DNA of 64,000 nt from an uncultured Erythrobacter sp. Its GTDB lineage: Bacteria > Pseudomonadota > Alphaproteobacteria > Sphingomonadales > Sphingomonadaceae. The stretch lies in the NCBI GenBank assembly GCA_947495695.1, contig CANLZP010000001.1, forward strand, positions 703,069 through 767,068. Direction: 5' to 3'. Positions within the stretch are counted from its first letter, which is position 1, and each line of letters begins with the position of its first letter. Below the pieces are notes generated by a model. That model saw only the letters and a program-made list of their open reading frames with translations. It had not been told where the DNA came from and did not search any database. Both the position numbers and the translations under genes were made by a program. Positions 24,673 through 33,489 of this stretch are shown piece by piece.

Positions 24673-27111
24673 CTAAGTCTCCTTGGTCAACTCCAGCAAC
24701 CGCGCCCGGGTTTCATTGATGCGCCGTTGAAGCGATGGTGGAACGCCGTTGGTATAAGCTTCCCTGAAGCTACCCTCGGAATATTCAAGTGCTGCCATCA
24801 AATCCTGTGCAGCAGCTCGGGCCGCAGCGCCGTCGGTGCTCCCCAATTCGTTGATCCAAATCGGTGCTGAATGTGCGAAAGGAAAGAAGCCCATGCTGGG
24901 CCATGCTGTTTCGCCGCCCACTGCACGAGCAGCGATCCAGCCTCCTTGCGGCAAAGTCACCGTTCCCGAGTAGCTCTTCTTGCCCCCACCTTCGAATCCT
25001 TCAAGCGCCTCAACAATCTGGCCATTTACAATGATCTCGAGTTTTTCGACCGACCGAACGCTGACCAGGTTGATTGTCCAATTCTGCGTTCCGCCCTCAA
25101 CCACATCGCCTGGCTTTCTTTCATCCACTTCGAACATCAGTCCAGGACCGGTTGAAAGAAACCCGCGCCCTTCACGAACCTGATCGTTCGCTGCGTTGTA
25201 TCCATCACCTTTGTTTGAAGCAGGCACGTAAGCGCGCGCGGTTCCAATGGCCGGAGCGCGATAAAAGTTTGCCATCATATCCGTGCCGGACGTGGCCGGC
25301 ATGGTGCGCCCCATATTCAAGAAACGATACCAGACCTCCGAAGTCCCGAGCGGACTTGTCCATTGGCATACCAGCTCGATCCCGATGCCCGGCTTGAGCA
25401 CCCCGTCCAAAACCAGCTCAAGCGGAAGAGGGTTCTCTTGCAAATCAATGAATGGATCAACGTGCCCATCAATAGGATGGACATACGTCGCAAGTGCGCC
25501 GCGAGCGGTCGCAAACGCGATAGCCTGACCATTGTTCAAGTCCTGATCAGTGTAGACGGGCCGTGATGGGCCAAAGAACCACGGATTGAACGCCGTCTCG
25601 AGGCCTATCATTCCGACATGCCCGTGAAAATTTGATCGCACCTCTTGCGACAGCATTGCTGTGGTCCCGTCATCGGCCGAGGCTCGTTGACCGATGCGCT
25701 CTGCATCGATGAAGCGGTTGACCTGGTTCCAGGCCATTGGGCTTGCAAAATCGAGGTCCTCTCCGCGCATCAACGGCAATAGGTCCTTTACCTCAAGTTC
25801 AGTCACCCCACTGGCATTCAAATGGACGTGATTATCTATAGAAGCATATCCTGCCTCGGCTGGGTCCCAGATTGTATCGATCTTTAGAACAACTTCAGTG
25901 GTCTGACCTGCACGCACCTCGAATGATGCTTGGGCAGGAATTGAAAATGGTCCATGTGTCGCGACGACCTGGTACTCTCCATCTGGCAACGTCAAATCAA
26001 GATTGCCATCCGAATAGAAATACGGCGCGCCGGATTGGTTGTCGACGAAGGTTGGGCCCTCGGGATTAGCAACCGGGTGGCCATCAGCACTTCGCAGAGA
26101 AATTCGAGCAGGAATCGAGCTGTTGTTACTGTTGCTGGTCATCATCGCCAACTGGCCAGTCGCGGTTCCATAATCCCAGTGATCGATATCAACCTGCTCT
26201 GGTGTTCCACCTGCGGCTCCGATTTTCATCAGAACAAATTGCTGTTCGGCATCCACCTCAACAAAGTAGACAATACTACCATCGCCGGTGAAGGCCGGGT
26301 GCAAAGATCGACCTCCTGCCGCTGTCAGCCAGCGAGGTAATTTGGTGTGGTCTGCATCCACCACAGCGAGGCGGAGTTTGTTTCCATCGGCGACCGAATA
26401 GACAATCGACCGGCCGCTAGGGTGGACGTCTGGGTCAAGGTTAGCCATCCAGCCCTGCTCGAATACTATCCGATCCGCTTCTCTGTCAGGCTCTGCTATC
26501 CGGATGACACTCATCGCCCCTTCTGCCGATGAATAGACGAGGCTTCCGTCGCGCATCGCACGAGATCCGCGTTGGACCCGCGCTGTTGTAATTAGCTCTT
26601 CCTCTTCGCCTGTCGTGAGGTTGCGCTTCCAGATTGTTAAAGTCCCAGCACGAGCCGAGGTGTAGTAGAAAGATTGCTCGTCAGCTCCAAATTCCGGGTC
26701 GAGCTCAATAGCAGGGCTGTCAATGACGGTTTCCGACCCATCGTCGAGCCGCCGTATAACAATCGAGGTGTCATCACCTTTGTCGCGCACAAATGTCAAA
26801 TGCTGGCTATCAGGCGACCACCGTGGCCGACCGTCTATCTCTGCCCCATCAGTAATACGGTGAGCAACGCCGGTTGATAGGTTGAGTACCCAAATCCAGC
26901 CCTGATGAGAGAACGCTACGCGTGACCCATCTGGCGAAGGTGCCGGGTTGATTGGCCCGGATGAGAAGATCGGGAGATTTTCCTGCTCCAGGTAAACTTG
27001 ATGAGAGAAGCCTTCCACCTTGGGATAATGGTTGGTCCACTGCGCCGAAAGTGAAGTGGCCACACATCCTGCCGCGAGTGCAATTGCAATTCTTGCCAGC
27101 TTCTTCTTCAA
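24673..27111 (-). CDS. Propeller plus CehA/McbA-like metallohydrolase
   Basis: An 812-residue exported protein (signal peptide to about residue 23). The N-terminal half (about 45-320) has repeated PD40/TolB-type blades such as NPAPSPDGSRVAFS, GRPRWSPDSQHLTFV and GSRAMRDGSLVYSS. After a linker with a beta-sandwich (about 350-410), the C-terminal half resembles CehA/McbA-type PHP hydrolases: IDNHVHLNASG (HxH), NFHGHVGMIG, ATYVHPIDGHVDP and TSGTDMMANF carry likely metal ligands. The coding sequence is less GC-rich than its neighbours. Which bond it cuts is unknown; the relation to carbaryl hydrolase is by domain only. Confidence 0.82.
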   Translation of the reverse strand: MKKKLARIAIALAAGCVATSLSAQWTNHYPKVEGFSHQVYLEQENLPIFSSGPINPAPSPDGSRVAFSHQGWIWVLNLSTGVAHRITDGAEIDGRPRWSPDSQHLTFVRDKGDDTSIVIRRLDDGSETVIDSPAIELDPEFGADEQSFYYTSARAGTLTIWKRNLTTGEEEELITTARVQRGSRAMRDGSLVYSSAEGAMSVIRIAEPDREADRIVFEQGWMANLDPDVHPSGRSIVYSVADGNKLRLAVVDADHTKLPRWLTAAGGRSLHPAFTGDGSIVYFVEVDAEQQFVLMKIGAAGGTPEQVDIDHWDYGTATGQLAMMTSNSNNSSIPARISLRSADGHPVANPEGPTFVDNQSGAPYFYSDGNLDLTLPDGEYQVVATHGPFSIPAQASFEVRAGQTTEVVLKIDTIWDPAEAGYASIDNHVHLNASGVTELEVKDLLPLMRGEDLDFASPMAWNQVNRFIDAERIGQRASADDGTTAMLSQEVRSNFHGHVGMIGLETAFNPWFFGPSRPVYTDQDLNNGQAIAFATARGALATYVHPIDGHVDPFIDLQENPLPLELVLDGVLKPGIGIELVCQWTSPLGTSEVWYRFLNMGRTMPATSGTDMMANFYRAPAIGTARAYVPASNKGDGYNAANDQVREGRGFLSTGPGLMFEVDERKPGDVVEGGTQNWTINLVSVRSVEKLEIIVNGQIVEALEGFEGGGKKSYSGTVTLPQGGWIAARAVGGETAWPSMGFFPFAHSAPIWINELGSTDGAAARAAAQDLMAALEYSEGSFREAYTNGVPPSLQRRINETRARLLELTKET

Positions 27112-27139
27112 GATAATCCCCCATGCCTGATTTGGTTAT

Positions 27140-27157
27140 GAGTATGTCAATATACTC
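27140..27157. promoter_or_regulatory. Inverted repeat over a -35-like box before the CehA-like gene
   Basis: GAGTAT (27140-27145) and ATACTC (27152-27157) form an exact inverted repeat about a six-base centre. On the minus strand the region includes TTGACA (27150-27145), a perfect -35 hexamer, but no good -10 follows at 16-18 bases. It lies 29 bases before the start. A repressor site is one reading. Confidence 0.35.
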
Positions 27158-27323
27158 CAAATTGCGAGGACCGTTAGAAAGGCGCGCAAACGCTGTGCCG
27201 AAAAGCGAGCCGAGAAAAATGGAGAGTTGCCGCGCGCTATTTGAAGAAACTGCGCTTCCAGTAGCGCATGACTATAGTTGCGCCCGACTTTACTAGGTCC
27301 GCTTCCCGCCCCAATTTCAGAGC

Positions 27324-28025
27324 CTATAGCCCGCGCCAGATTTTGGCCGGCGTGTTGTCATCAGCGCCATAGCGGCGATCATCGCAGCGCGTGGGGCGGA
27401 ACCGCTTGGAATAGCAGAGCCGCAATTCCCGCAACCAACCATTATTGCTCAGCCGGACGCCGATATGGGCTGGCTCCCAGCCGCCATTAGCATCGGCAAA
27501 GGCCTTGCGAATGTCACCCGCCGTCAAGCCGTCCTTGCGCGATAGGCGGTCATAATCGGGTATGCGGTAGGAATTCCATAGGATCCGCGTCACTTCAAAA
27601 TAGGTTTCTGGCCGTTTCGTCATGCAGCTGCCGTGCTTGACCCATTGCCGCGCCATCAGCCGGGCAGAGGGGATCATGCACATATTCTTGCGCGCCTCGG
27701 TCGGGGTCAGCCGTGCGGGCGCGGGGCAATATTGCGGCCAGCTTCTGCCTCCATCGGGCCAAAAGCCATGCACCACCAAGCCAAAGCGGCCATTGCGGCC
27801 TGAACATTGCGCCGCATGACTGCGCTGGGTTTCTTTGCCGCGACAAAAGCTGGGCGACCAGCTGAGCGCCATCGTATAGCCGGTGACGGGCATCACGCGC
27901 GAGGGCGCATCCTGGCGCACCTCGGGCACATTGGGCGCTGCTGGCAGGCGGCATTGATAGGCTTGGGCAGCAGCATTTGCGGGCAAAGCCAGCAATATCA
28001 GCGCCCAGACAAACCCCATCTTCAT
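27324..28025 (-). CDS. Ribonuclease T2 family protein, secreted
   Basis: A 233-residue exported RNase T2-type protein. The signal peptide ends near ANAAAQ. The first catalytic segment is FGLVVHGFWPD with His86. The second reads ARQWVKHGSCM, with Lys130 and His131 in place, but the position usually held by the catalytic Glu (HEWxKHG) is Gln. Several Cys residues (including 25, 61, 74 and 100) could form disulfides. It would cleave RNA in the periplasm or outside the cell for nutrient scavenging if active. Its ATG overlaps the nadC stop (ATGA). Confidence 0.88.
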   Translation of the reverse strand: MKMGFVWALILLALPANAAAQAYQCRLPAAPNVPEVRQDAPSRVMPVTGYTMALSWSPSFCRGKETQRSHAAQCSGRNGRFGLVVHGFWPDGGRSWPQYCPAPARLTPTEARKNMCMIPSARLMARQWVKHGSCMTKRPETYFEVTRILWNSYRIPDYDRLSRKDGLTAGDIRKAFADANGGWEPAHIGVRLSNNGWLRELRLCYSKRFRPTRCDDRRYGADDNTPAKIWRGL

Positions 28026-28882
28026 AGCGGCGTGAAATCGAGCCCGATGTCCGCTGCAGGCGCGCTTTGGGTGAGGCGTCCAACCGAGACAAAGTTCACC
28101 CCCGTGGCCGCTTTGGCCTTGATCGTGTCCAGATTGATCCCGCCCGAGGCCTCGGTCGGGACACGGCCCGCTACGAGCGCCACTGCTTCGCGCAATGTAT
28201 CGGGCTCCATATTGTCGAGCAGCAGCCGCGTAGCGCCCGCCTTCAGCGCGGGCTCGATCTGGTCGATCCGGTCCACTTCACAGATGATCTCTTTCACACC
28301 TGCGGCCACGGCGCGGCGCACCGCCTCGCCGACATTGCCAGCCACCATGACGTGATTGTCCTTGATCATCGCAGCGTCCCACAGGCCCATTCGGTGATTG
28401 CTGCCACCGCCCATACGAACCGCGTATTTTTCCAAGTGGCGCAGGCCCGGAATGGTCTTGCGCGTGTCGAGCAGGGTGCACTCGGGATTGTCCATCGCGT
28501 CGACATAGTGGCGCACCATGGTGGCGATGCCCGACAGATGCTGGACAGTATTGAGCGCGCTGCGTTCCGCCGTCAGCATGGCGCGCGCATTGCCCGATAG
28601 CCGCATCAGATCGGTCCCGGCCTCCACCGCGTCTCCATCTTGCACCAGCAGCTCGATCTCCACCTGAGGGTCGAGCGCGCGGAAGAACGCATCGGCAACC
28701 GGCAGTCCCGCCACACGGATGGGACCGCGGCTGTCCATAACGCCAGAGAAGCGCGCGTCGGCAGGAATGACACTGTCGCTGGTAACGTCGCGCCCGCCAC
28801 CGGGCAGGCCATCGCCCAGATCCTCGGACAGGGTGTCGCGGACGAATGTTTCGAGATCGAAACCGGTTAGACAAAAGCTCAT
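28022..28882 (-). CDS. nadC: Nicotinate-nucleotide pyrophosphorylase NadC
   Basis: Converts quinolinate and PRPP to nicotinate mononucleotide for NAD synthesis. The 286 residues show the family motifs: EDLGDG near the start, LNTVQHLSGIAT, LLDTRKTIPGLRHLEKYAVRMGGGSNHRMGLWDAAMIKDNHV in pieces (the substrate and dimer region), and ICEVDRIDQ. The C-terminal barrel ends with EASGGINLDTIKAKAATGVNFVSVG. ATG start is clear. NadA and NadB are not in the window; RNase T2 is coupled downstream. Confidence 0.96.
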   Translation of the reverse strand: MSFCLTGFDLETFVRDTLSEDLGDGLPGGGRDVTSDSVIPADARFSGVMDSRGPIRVAGLPVADAFFRALDPQVEIELLVQDGDAVEAGTDLMRLSGNARAMLTAERSALNTVQHLSGIATMVRHYVDAMDNPECTLLDTRKTIPGLRHLEKYAVRMGGGSNHRMGLWDAAMIKDNHVMVAGNVGEAVRRAVAAGVKEIICEVDRIDQIEPALKAGATRLLLDNMEPDTLREAVALVAGRVPTEASGGINLDTIKAKAATGVNFVSVGRLTQSAPAADIGLDFTPL

Positions 28883-28954
28883 AGGGATCTAATAGATCGC
28901 TGTGCCAGTACCGCAAGCGCGTGTTTTTTGCGCGGTGCCTGCGTACTGCGATAT

Positions 28955-28978
28955 CCTCGGCCCATGGCGGGCCTGAGG
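28955..28978 (-). terminator. Hairpin after the LytTR regulator
   Basis: On the minus strand CCTC-A-GGCCC pairs with GGGCC-GAGG around a five-base loop, about ten bases after the response-regulator stop. There is no T-run, so termination there is uncertain. The remaining bases up to nadC would hold the nadC promoter. Confidence 0.3.
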
Positions 28979-28986
28979 CCGGCCAC

Positions 28987-29784
28987 TTAGTGCACGAAAC
29001 GCGCCACAACGTCGCGATAGGAACGCGATACTTTCACCTCGGCACCCGAATCCAGCACCAGGAAGCATTCGCCATTGGTGTGCGGTTTCACCTGACGCAC
29101 TTGATTGAGATTGACGATGGTCGAGCGGTGCACGCGTTGGAAGGTGCGCGGGTCCAGCCGCCGCTCCAGATCCTTCATCGTTTCGCGTAAGATCAGCGAA
29201 TTGTCGCCGGTATAGATGCACATGTAATCGCCTGCGGCTTCGATATGCTCGATCGAATCCACCTCGACCCGGAAGATCTGGCCGCGGTCTTTGACATTGA
29301 TCAGCTTTTCGAAGCGATCGACGCTTTCGCCCTCACCTTCGGCCAATTCTTCGGCCCGGTCTGGCGCCACTTCATTCAGCACATTTTTCAGCTTGTCCGC
29401 TTCTTCGGAAGACTTCTTTTCGGCCAATCGTACGCGGACGCGCTCGATCGTGTCGGCCAATTTGTCCTCATCCACCGGCTTCATCAGATAATTAACCGCA
29501 TTGGCTTCGAAGGCGCGGATCGCGTGTTCTTCATAGGCGGTCACAAACACGATCAAAGGCGGCTCGATCTCCATAATCCCTTTGACCACGCTAAACCCGT
29601 CAAAGCCGGGCATCTGTATGTCGAGAAAGACCAGATCGGGCTTGGCCGTCTTGATCTTGCGAATAGCGGAGCGGCCATTCGAGCATGTGTCGATGATCTC
29701 GACATCGTCAAACTGTTCCAGCCTCAGCTGCAAACCCTGAATGGCCAGCTTTTCATCATCAACAAGAATTGTGCGAATAGTCAT
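28987..29784 (-). CDS. LytTR-type response regulator
   Basis: A 265-residue response regulator. The receiver domain (about 1-120) has the acidic pair Asp9-Asp10, the phosphorylation site Asp55 in LVFLDIQMPG, the Thr of VTAYEEHA and the Lys of LMKPVD. A charged linker (about 120-160) leads to a LytTR DNA-binding domain with VDSIEHIEAAGDYMCIYTGD and FQRVHRSTIVNLNQV. Its ATG overlaps the stop of the sensor kinase (ATGA), so they form one two-component pair. Targets are unknown; LytTR regulators bind direct repeats upstream of their genes. Confidence 0.93.
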   Translation of the reverse strand: MTIRTILVDDEKLAIQGLQLRLEQFDDVEIIDTCSNGRSAIRKIKTAKPDLVFLDIQMPGFDGFSVVKGIMEIEPPLIVFVTAYEEHAIRAFEANAVNYLMKPVDEDKLADTIERVRVRLAEKKSSEEADKLKNVLNEVAPDRAEELAEGEGESVDRFEKLINVKDRGQIFRVEVDSIEHIEAAGDYMCIYTGDNSLILRETMKDLERRLDPRTFQRVHRSTIVNLNQVRQVKPHTNGECFLVLDSGAEVKVSRSYRDVVARFVH

Positions 29785-31007
29785 GCGTTGGATCCAATTG
29801 CTCGCCCGGCTGCCGCTTGGGTTGGGGGAGCAGCAGTTGCGGGACTTAGGGGGGTAAAGGGTTTTTGTTCGTTCAACTGATCGGGGTTTTCAGGCGTCGA
29901 GGGTTGGAAGGGGATTTCAATCAACACGCTAAAGCCTCCTGCCGGATCAGATTGTGTCTCGAAGCGATGGTCCTTGCCATAGGCCTGCGTTAAACGGTTG
30001 CGAATATTGGCGAGACCGACGCCGGTGGACATGGTTTCGCCCGGTCTGCCCGTGGCATAATCGAACAATTCATCGGGAATGGCGCGGTCGGTGCCGGGTC
30101 CGGTATCCTCAATGGCGATCTTCAAGCGGCCGCCAACAACACGGGCGGACAGTGAAATACTGGCGCCCTCTTCTTGCGGAGAGACCGCATATTTGATCGC
30201 ATTTTCGATCAAGGGTTGGAGCAGCATGCTGGGCAATTTTGCCTGCAGCGCCTCTTCCTCAATCGCAAAATGGGTGCGCAACCGCTCTTCAAAGCGCATC
30301 CGCTCGATATCCAGATAAAGCTGCAGCGTTTCCACCTCTTGGTCCAGCGTCACTTGGCTGCCCGGCTCTGCCACCAGAGTATGGCGCAAGAAACCACTCA
30401 ACCGGGTCAGCATCGCATTGGCCGGTTCGGTCTGCTTCAACAGCACCAGCGTGCTGATGGAATTGAGCGTGTTGAACAGGAAATGCGGGTTCAGCTGATA
30501 CCGCAGCATGGCCAATTGGGCGCTGGTTGCCTGCGCCTCCAACCGTTCTAGCCTGCCGGCTTGCTGTTCGACCGTCAGGAAGTAGTTGATGGCGTAATAC
30601 AGCGCGCTCCAGCCGCCCAGTAGGGTCAGCGGGATATAGCTGAGGCCGATAAATCGCTGGGCAAAGGTAGTCTCGGATGTTCCGGCGTAATAGATCCCCT
30701 GTACCCAGGCATCGATTGTGCCATGCAGGATCACCGCACCCACCAGCACCATCGCAGTGGTACCCCAGGTGAACAGCGGCTGCTTGCTGATCAGCTGGCG
30801 ATAGATGACCGAGAGCACCAGGCTGATCGAGAAGCCGGTTATGGTCGTCACCAAAATCACCGCCAGCAAATCGAGTGGCTGGCCATTGGCCAGCGCCGAA
30901 ACCGCGCGCAGCAAAAAGGCGCCGCCCCAGCCTGCCAGCTGGAGGTTCCAGAAAGCCCTGTTCTTATTATCGAAGAACGGCGTAGGACGGATCTGCAGAA
31001 CAGCCAT
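29781..31007 (-). CDS. LytS-type sensor histidine kinase
   Basis: A 408-residue membrane kinase. Four hydrophobic segments (about 22-40, 46-70, 83-103 and 118-143) form the sensor part. The His_kinase domain follows, with the phospho-acceptor His175 in YQLNPHFLFNTLNSIS and the GHKL ATPase boxes LLQPLIENAIKYAV (N box) and GVGLANIRNRL (G box). A Pro/Thr/Ala-rich tail follows residue 370. It precedes and overlaps its cognate LytTR regulator. The signal is not evident from the sequence. Confidence 0.92.
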   Translation of the reverse strand: MAVLQIRPTPFFDNKNRAFWNLQLAGWGGAFLLRAVSALANGQPLDLLAVILVTTITGFSISLVLSVIYRQLISKQPLFTWGTTAMVLVGAVILHGTIDAWVQGIYYAGTSETTFAQRFIGLSYIPLTLLGGWSALYYAINYFLTVEQQAGRLERLEAQATSAQLAMLRYQLNPHFLFNTLNSISTLVLLKQTEPANAMLTRLSGFLRHTLVAEPGSQVTLDQEVETLQLYLDIERMRFEERLRTHFAIEEEALQAKLPSMLLQPLIENAIKYAVSPQEEGASISLSARVVGGRLKIAIEDTGPGTDRAIPDELFDYATGRPGETMSTGVGLANIRNRLTQAYGKDHRFETQSDPAGGFSVLIEIPFQPSTPENPDQLNEQKPFTPLSPATAAPPTQAAAGRAIGSNA

Positions 31008-31050
31008 GAATTGCGGTCTTAGCGCATTTGCCAGTCTGTTGCAGTTTGTT

Positions 31051-31079
31051 TTGCGACATATTGTCTTGCGCGCTACACT
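31051..31079 (+). promoter_or_regulatory. Candidate promoter of the HD-domain gene
   Basis: TTGCGA (31051-31056) and TACACT (31074-31079) are 17 bases apart, and the start site would fall near 31086, giving a leader only long enough for the GAGGAGA ribosome site. The divergent kinase gene must use the same 87-base gap. Confidence 0.35.
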
Positions 31080-31094
31080 GCTGGCCTGAGGAGA

Positions 31095-31709
31095 ATGATG
31101 ATGGGCTCAACCACTGACACATTGAAGCACGCCCCCGAACGGGCAAAATTCACCGCCATGGTGGATGGCACGGCCGAGGATTGGGCCATTATCGGAGGTG
31201 AATACCGCAATTTTGCCAAGGGTGTAGCTGATCGCGTGCTTGATCACTTGAGCCTGCTGAAGGGCGATTTTGGCGGCTTTCCGGTCGACCGTCTGGAGCA
31301 TTCTTTGCAAACCGCGACTCGCGCGCACCGCGATGGTCGCGATGAACGTTATGTCACCATGGCGCTGTTGCATGACATTGGCGACACCTTGGGAACATAC
31401 AATCACCCCGACGTGGCTGCGGCAATTTTGAAGCCATTCGTTTCAGAAGAAGAGCTTTGGATTTGCGAAAAGCACGGTGCCTTCCAGGGTTATTTCTATT
31501 TCCACCATGTCGGGATGAACCGCGACATCCGCGAGCAATATCGCGGCCATGAATCCTTCGAGGCGTGTGCGCATTTCTGCGAAAAATATGATCAGGCTGC
31601 GTTTGATCCCAATTATGACAGCGCGCCGCTCAGCTTCTTTGAGCCCATGGTTCGCCGGGTGATGGAGAAGCCGATCAACTCGATGTATGCGAAAGTCACC
31701 GAAGAATAG
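31095..31709 (+). CDS. HD-domain protein (phosphohydrolase/oxygenase-like)
   Basis: A 204-residue HD-superfamily protein. Candidate metal ligands are His69 (RLEHSLQ), the HD pair 93-94 (ALLHDIGD), His104 (YNHPD) and His127 (CEKHGAF), with an Asp in the C-terminal KYDQAAFDPNYD stretch. The layout resembles the branch of predicted HD phosphohydrolases that includes the diiron oxygenase PhnZ, so either hydrolysis or oxidation is possible. No phosphonate genes are nearby to support the second. The start has a strong GAGGAGA site. It converges with an M48 protease gene. Confidence 0.8.
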   Translation: MMMGSTTDTLKHAPERAKFTAMVDGTAEDWAIIGGEYRNFAKGVADRVLDHLSLLKGDFGGFPVDRLEHSLQTATRAHRDGRDERYVTMALLHDIGDTLGTYNHPDVAAAILKPFVSEEELWICEKHGAFQGYFYFHHVGMNRDIREQYRGHESFEACAHFCEKYDQAAFDPNYDSAPLSFFEPMVRRVMEKPINSMYAKVTEE

Positions 31710-31719
31710 GCCATTTGGC

Positions 31720-32754
31720 CTATGGGATTTCGCGCCGGAAATGGGTTGACCAGTCGGCCGTTCTGCCATCCTTTTGCACGGCTTTGACCTGGGCCAGTTC
31801 GGCGGTGATATTCTCGACCCGCTCGTCCCATCCGTCATGGGTGCGCTTGCGCAAAAGGCCCCCGCCATGTTTGGGCCCCCACTTCTGCATAAAGCGTATC
31901 GCTGCGGCAGGATCATAACCGGCATTGACCAGCAACCACGGCATCAAGCGATCGGCCTCCCGCTCGGTCAACCGGATCGCCTTGCGCTTGCGTCCTTGTG
32001 TGTCGAGCCACTGCTTGTGGCCCAGAATATTGTGCGCCAATTCATGCGCCAGGGCGGCGGCCAATTCGTCATCGGCATAGGCAAATCCGGGGAAGTTGCG
32101 GCCCAAGATTACGCGTGATCCATCCGCCAGCGCCTGCTTGCTCTTGCCGCTTAGCTCGAACCGGCTGGCGCAGATGTCTGTGCCTTCAACGGTATGAGTC
32201 TGGCCATCCTCCAATTCCAGACCAACCGACCCATCCGCCAACAGCGATTGCTCGACAGCGTCATGCACGCTGGCCAGACGCTCCCAATCGGAATGGGTCT
32301 TGGCAGGCATATCTGCCAGCGCCTTTTCGTCGATGGCCAAAGCCTCGGCCATAAGGGGCAATTGCGCATGCGATGCGGGCGATCCGGCGGCAATGGTGTA
32401 AATCGCAAATTCGCTCGACAGCCCCAGCGCCTCGCGGATTTGCGCTGGATTGCGATAGCCTGCCAAATCGACCAATTGCAGGCCGATTGAGGGTACTGTC
32501 TGCTCGCAATAGGGCGCATTGGCCGACACCAGCTTCCAACCGATGTCCTGCATGCGTTGATCCTGCGCGCGGATCTGCATGAGCGTTCGCGACAATTCGT
32601 GATTGTCATCGCGTGCTTGGGTGGCGGGTGTCAGGGCGGCGACGAGTGCCAGCGCCACAAGGCTGAGCACGCCAGACTTTTTCCGACGCACCTGCGCCAT
32701 GGGCAGCACACGTGCATTCGGCCAGACCGGCGTTGCAGCCTTACGGCACTGCAT
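31720..32754 (-). CDS. M48-type metalloprotease, secreted or anchored
   Basis: A 344-residue zinc protease. The motif HELAH (about 215) in LAAALAHELAHNILGH gives two His ligands and the Glu base; the third ligand is probably the Glu in TEREADRLM. The N-terminus has a hydrophobic segment after a basic stretch (VRRKKSGVLSLVALALVAAL), consistent with export or a membrane anchor. The ATG at 32754 overlaps the DsbA-like gene's stop (TAATG) with GAGGG before it; a start at 32700 is possible. It is the last gene of an envelope cassette. Confidence 0.88.
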   Translation of the reverse strand: MQCRKAATPVWPNARVLPMAQVRRKKSGVLSLVALALVAALTPATQARDDNHELSRTLMQIRAQDQRMQDIGWKLVSANAPYCEQTVPSIGLQLVDLAGYRNPAQIREALGLSSEFAIYTIAAGSPASHAQLPLMAEALAIDEKALADMPAKTHSDWERLASVHDAVEQSLLADGSVGLELEDGQTHTVEGTDICASRFELSGKSKQALADGSRVILGRNFPGFAYADDELAAALAHELAHNILGHKQWLDTQGRKRKAIRLTEREADRLMPWLLVNAGYDPAAAIRFMQKWGPKHGGGLLRKRTHDGWDERVENITAELAQVKAVQKDGRTADWSTHFRREIP

Positions 32755-33455
32755 TATCCCTCGGTCTCGTTAATGGCTGATTTTAGACCATTATAGCCCA
32801 CCGCGCCTTCAAACGCGCGATCGCCAGTCACCCAGCTGGGGGTTCCGGCAAAGCCCAATTGCTGGGCCAACGCCTGCGTGCGAGCGAGCTCTAGCTCCAC
32901 CTCTTGCGAGGTGCCATCTTGCTGCGCCTGCTCCATATCCAGACCGGCGGCCACAGCGGCCGCATTGATGTTTTCAGGCGTGGCGGGTGCGCGCTCGAAC
33001 ATTGCGCGATGGAAGGCGGCATATTTGCCCTGTTTGGCAGCCGCCAGCGCCATGCGTGCCGCCAATTCGCTGCCGTTGAAGATAGGAAATTCGCGTATCA
33101 CGACTTTGAGTTCGGGATCTTCTGCGATCAGCCGTTCCACATCGAGCATGCTCTGCCGGCAATAGCCGCAATTGTAATCGGCAAATTCGACCAAGACCTT
33201 TGAGCCTTCAGGATTACCCAGCACAGCGCCCGGGAACGCCACCGTTACTTCATCGGCCACTTGCGACAATCGGATGGCCGATTCATTGCGCTGATAGGCT
33301 TCGGCCATTTCGGGCAAGATTTGCGGGTTCTCGAGCAGATAGCTTCGGGTTTGTGCGTCACCCAGCCCGCTGAACGACCACGCCGCGGCGCCCATAAATC
33401 CGCACACAATCGCGATTCCCGCGGTCAGCAAAGTGCTTTTCATAGTGTTTTCCAT
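32754..33455 (-). CDS. DsbA-family thiol-disulfide oxidoreductase
   Basis: A 233-residue exported thioredoxin-fold protein. The active site is CGYC in FADYNCGYCRQSM and the cis-Pro loop is FAGTPSWVTGD, the combination typical of DsbA/BdbD-type proteins, with the helical insert between (about 130-190). A signal or anchor segment is at the N-terminus (STLLTAGIAIVCGFMGAAAWSF). The chosen ATG has GGGGCAGCT upstream; one four codons later is equally possible. It lies between two M48 proteases on one strand, with TAATG coupling to the second. Confidence 0.9.
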   Translation of the reverse strand: MENTMKSTLLTAGIAIVCGFMGAAAWSFSGLGDAQTRSYLLENPQILPEMAEAYQRNESAIRLSQVADEVTVAFPGAVLGNPEGSKVLVEFADYNCGYCRQSMLDVERLIAEDPELKVVIREFPIFNGSELAARMALAAAKQGKYAAFHRAMFERAPATPENINAAAVAAGLDMEQAQQDGTSQEVELELARTQALAQQLGFAGTPSWVTGDRAFEGAVGYNGLKSAINETEG

Positions 33456-33489
33456 AGCTGCCCCATAGACGCCCCCCGAGGGGTTGGCT

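Noticed and set aside
24620..26740. A 21-base near-repeat (one mismatch) at 24620-24640 and 26720-26740
   Set aside because: One copy lies inside the CehA-like coding region and nothing else extends the match; a chance pair in a window this size is plausible.
31095..31709. Phosphonate oxygenase PhnZ as the name for the HD protein
   Set aside because: The ligand pattern is only partly like PhnZ and no phosphonate genes are nearby.
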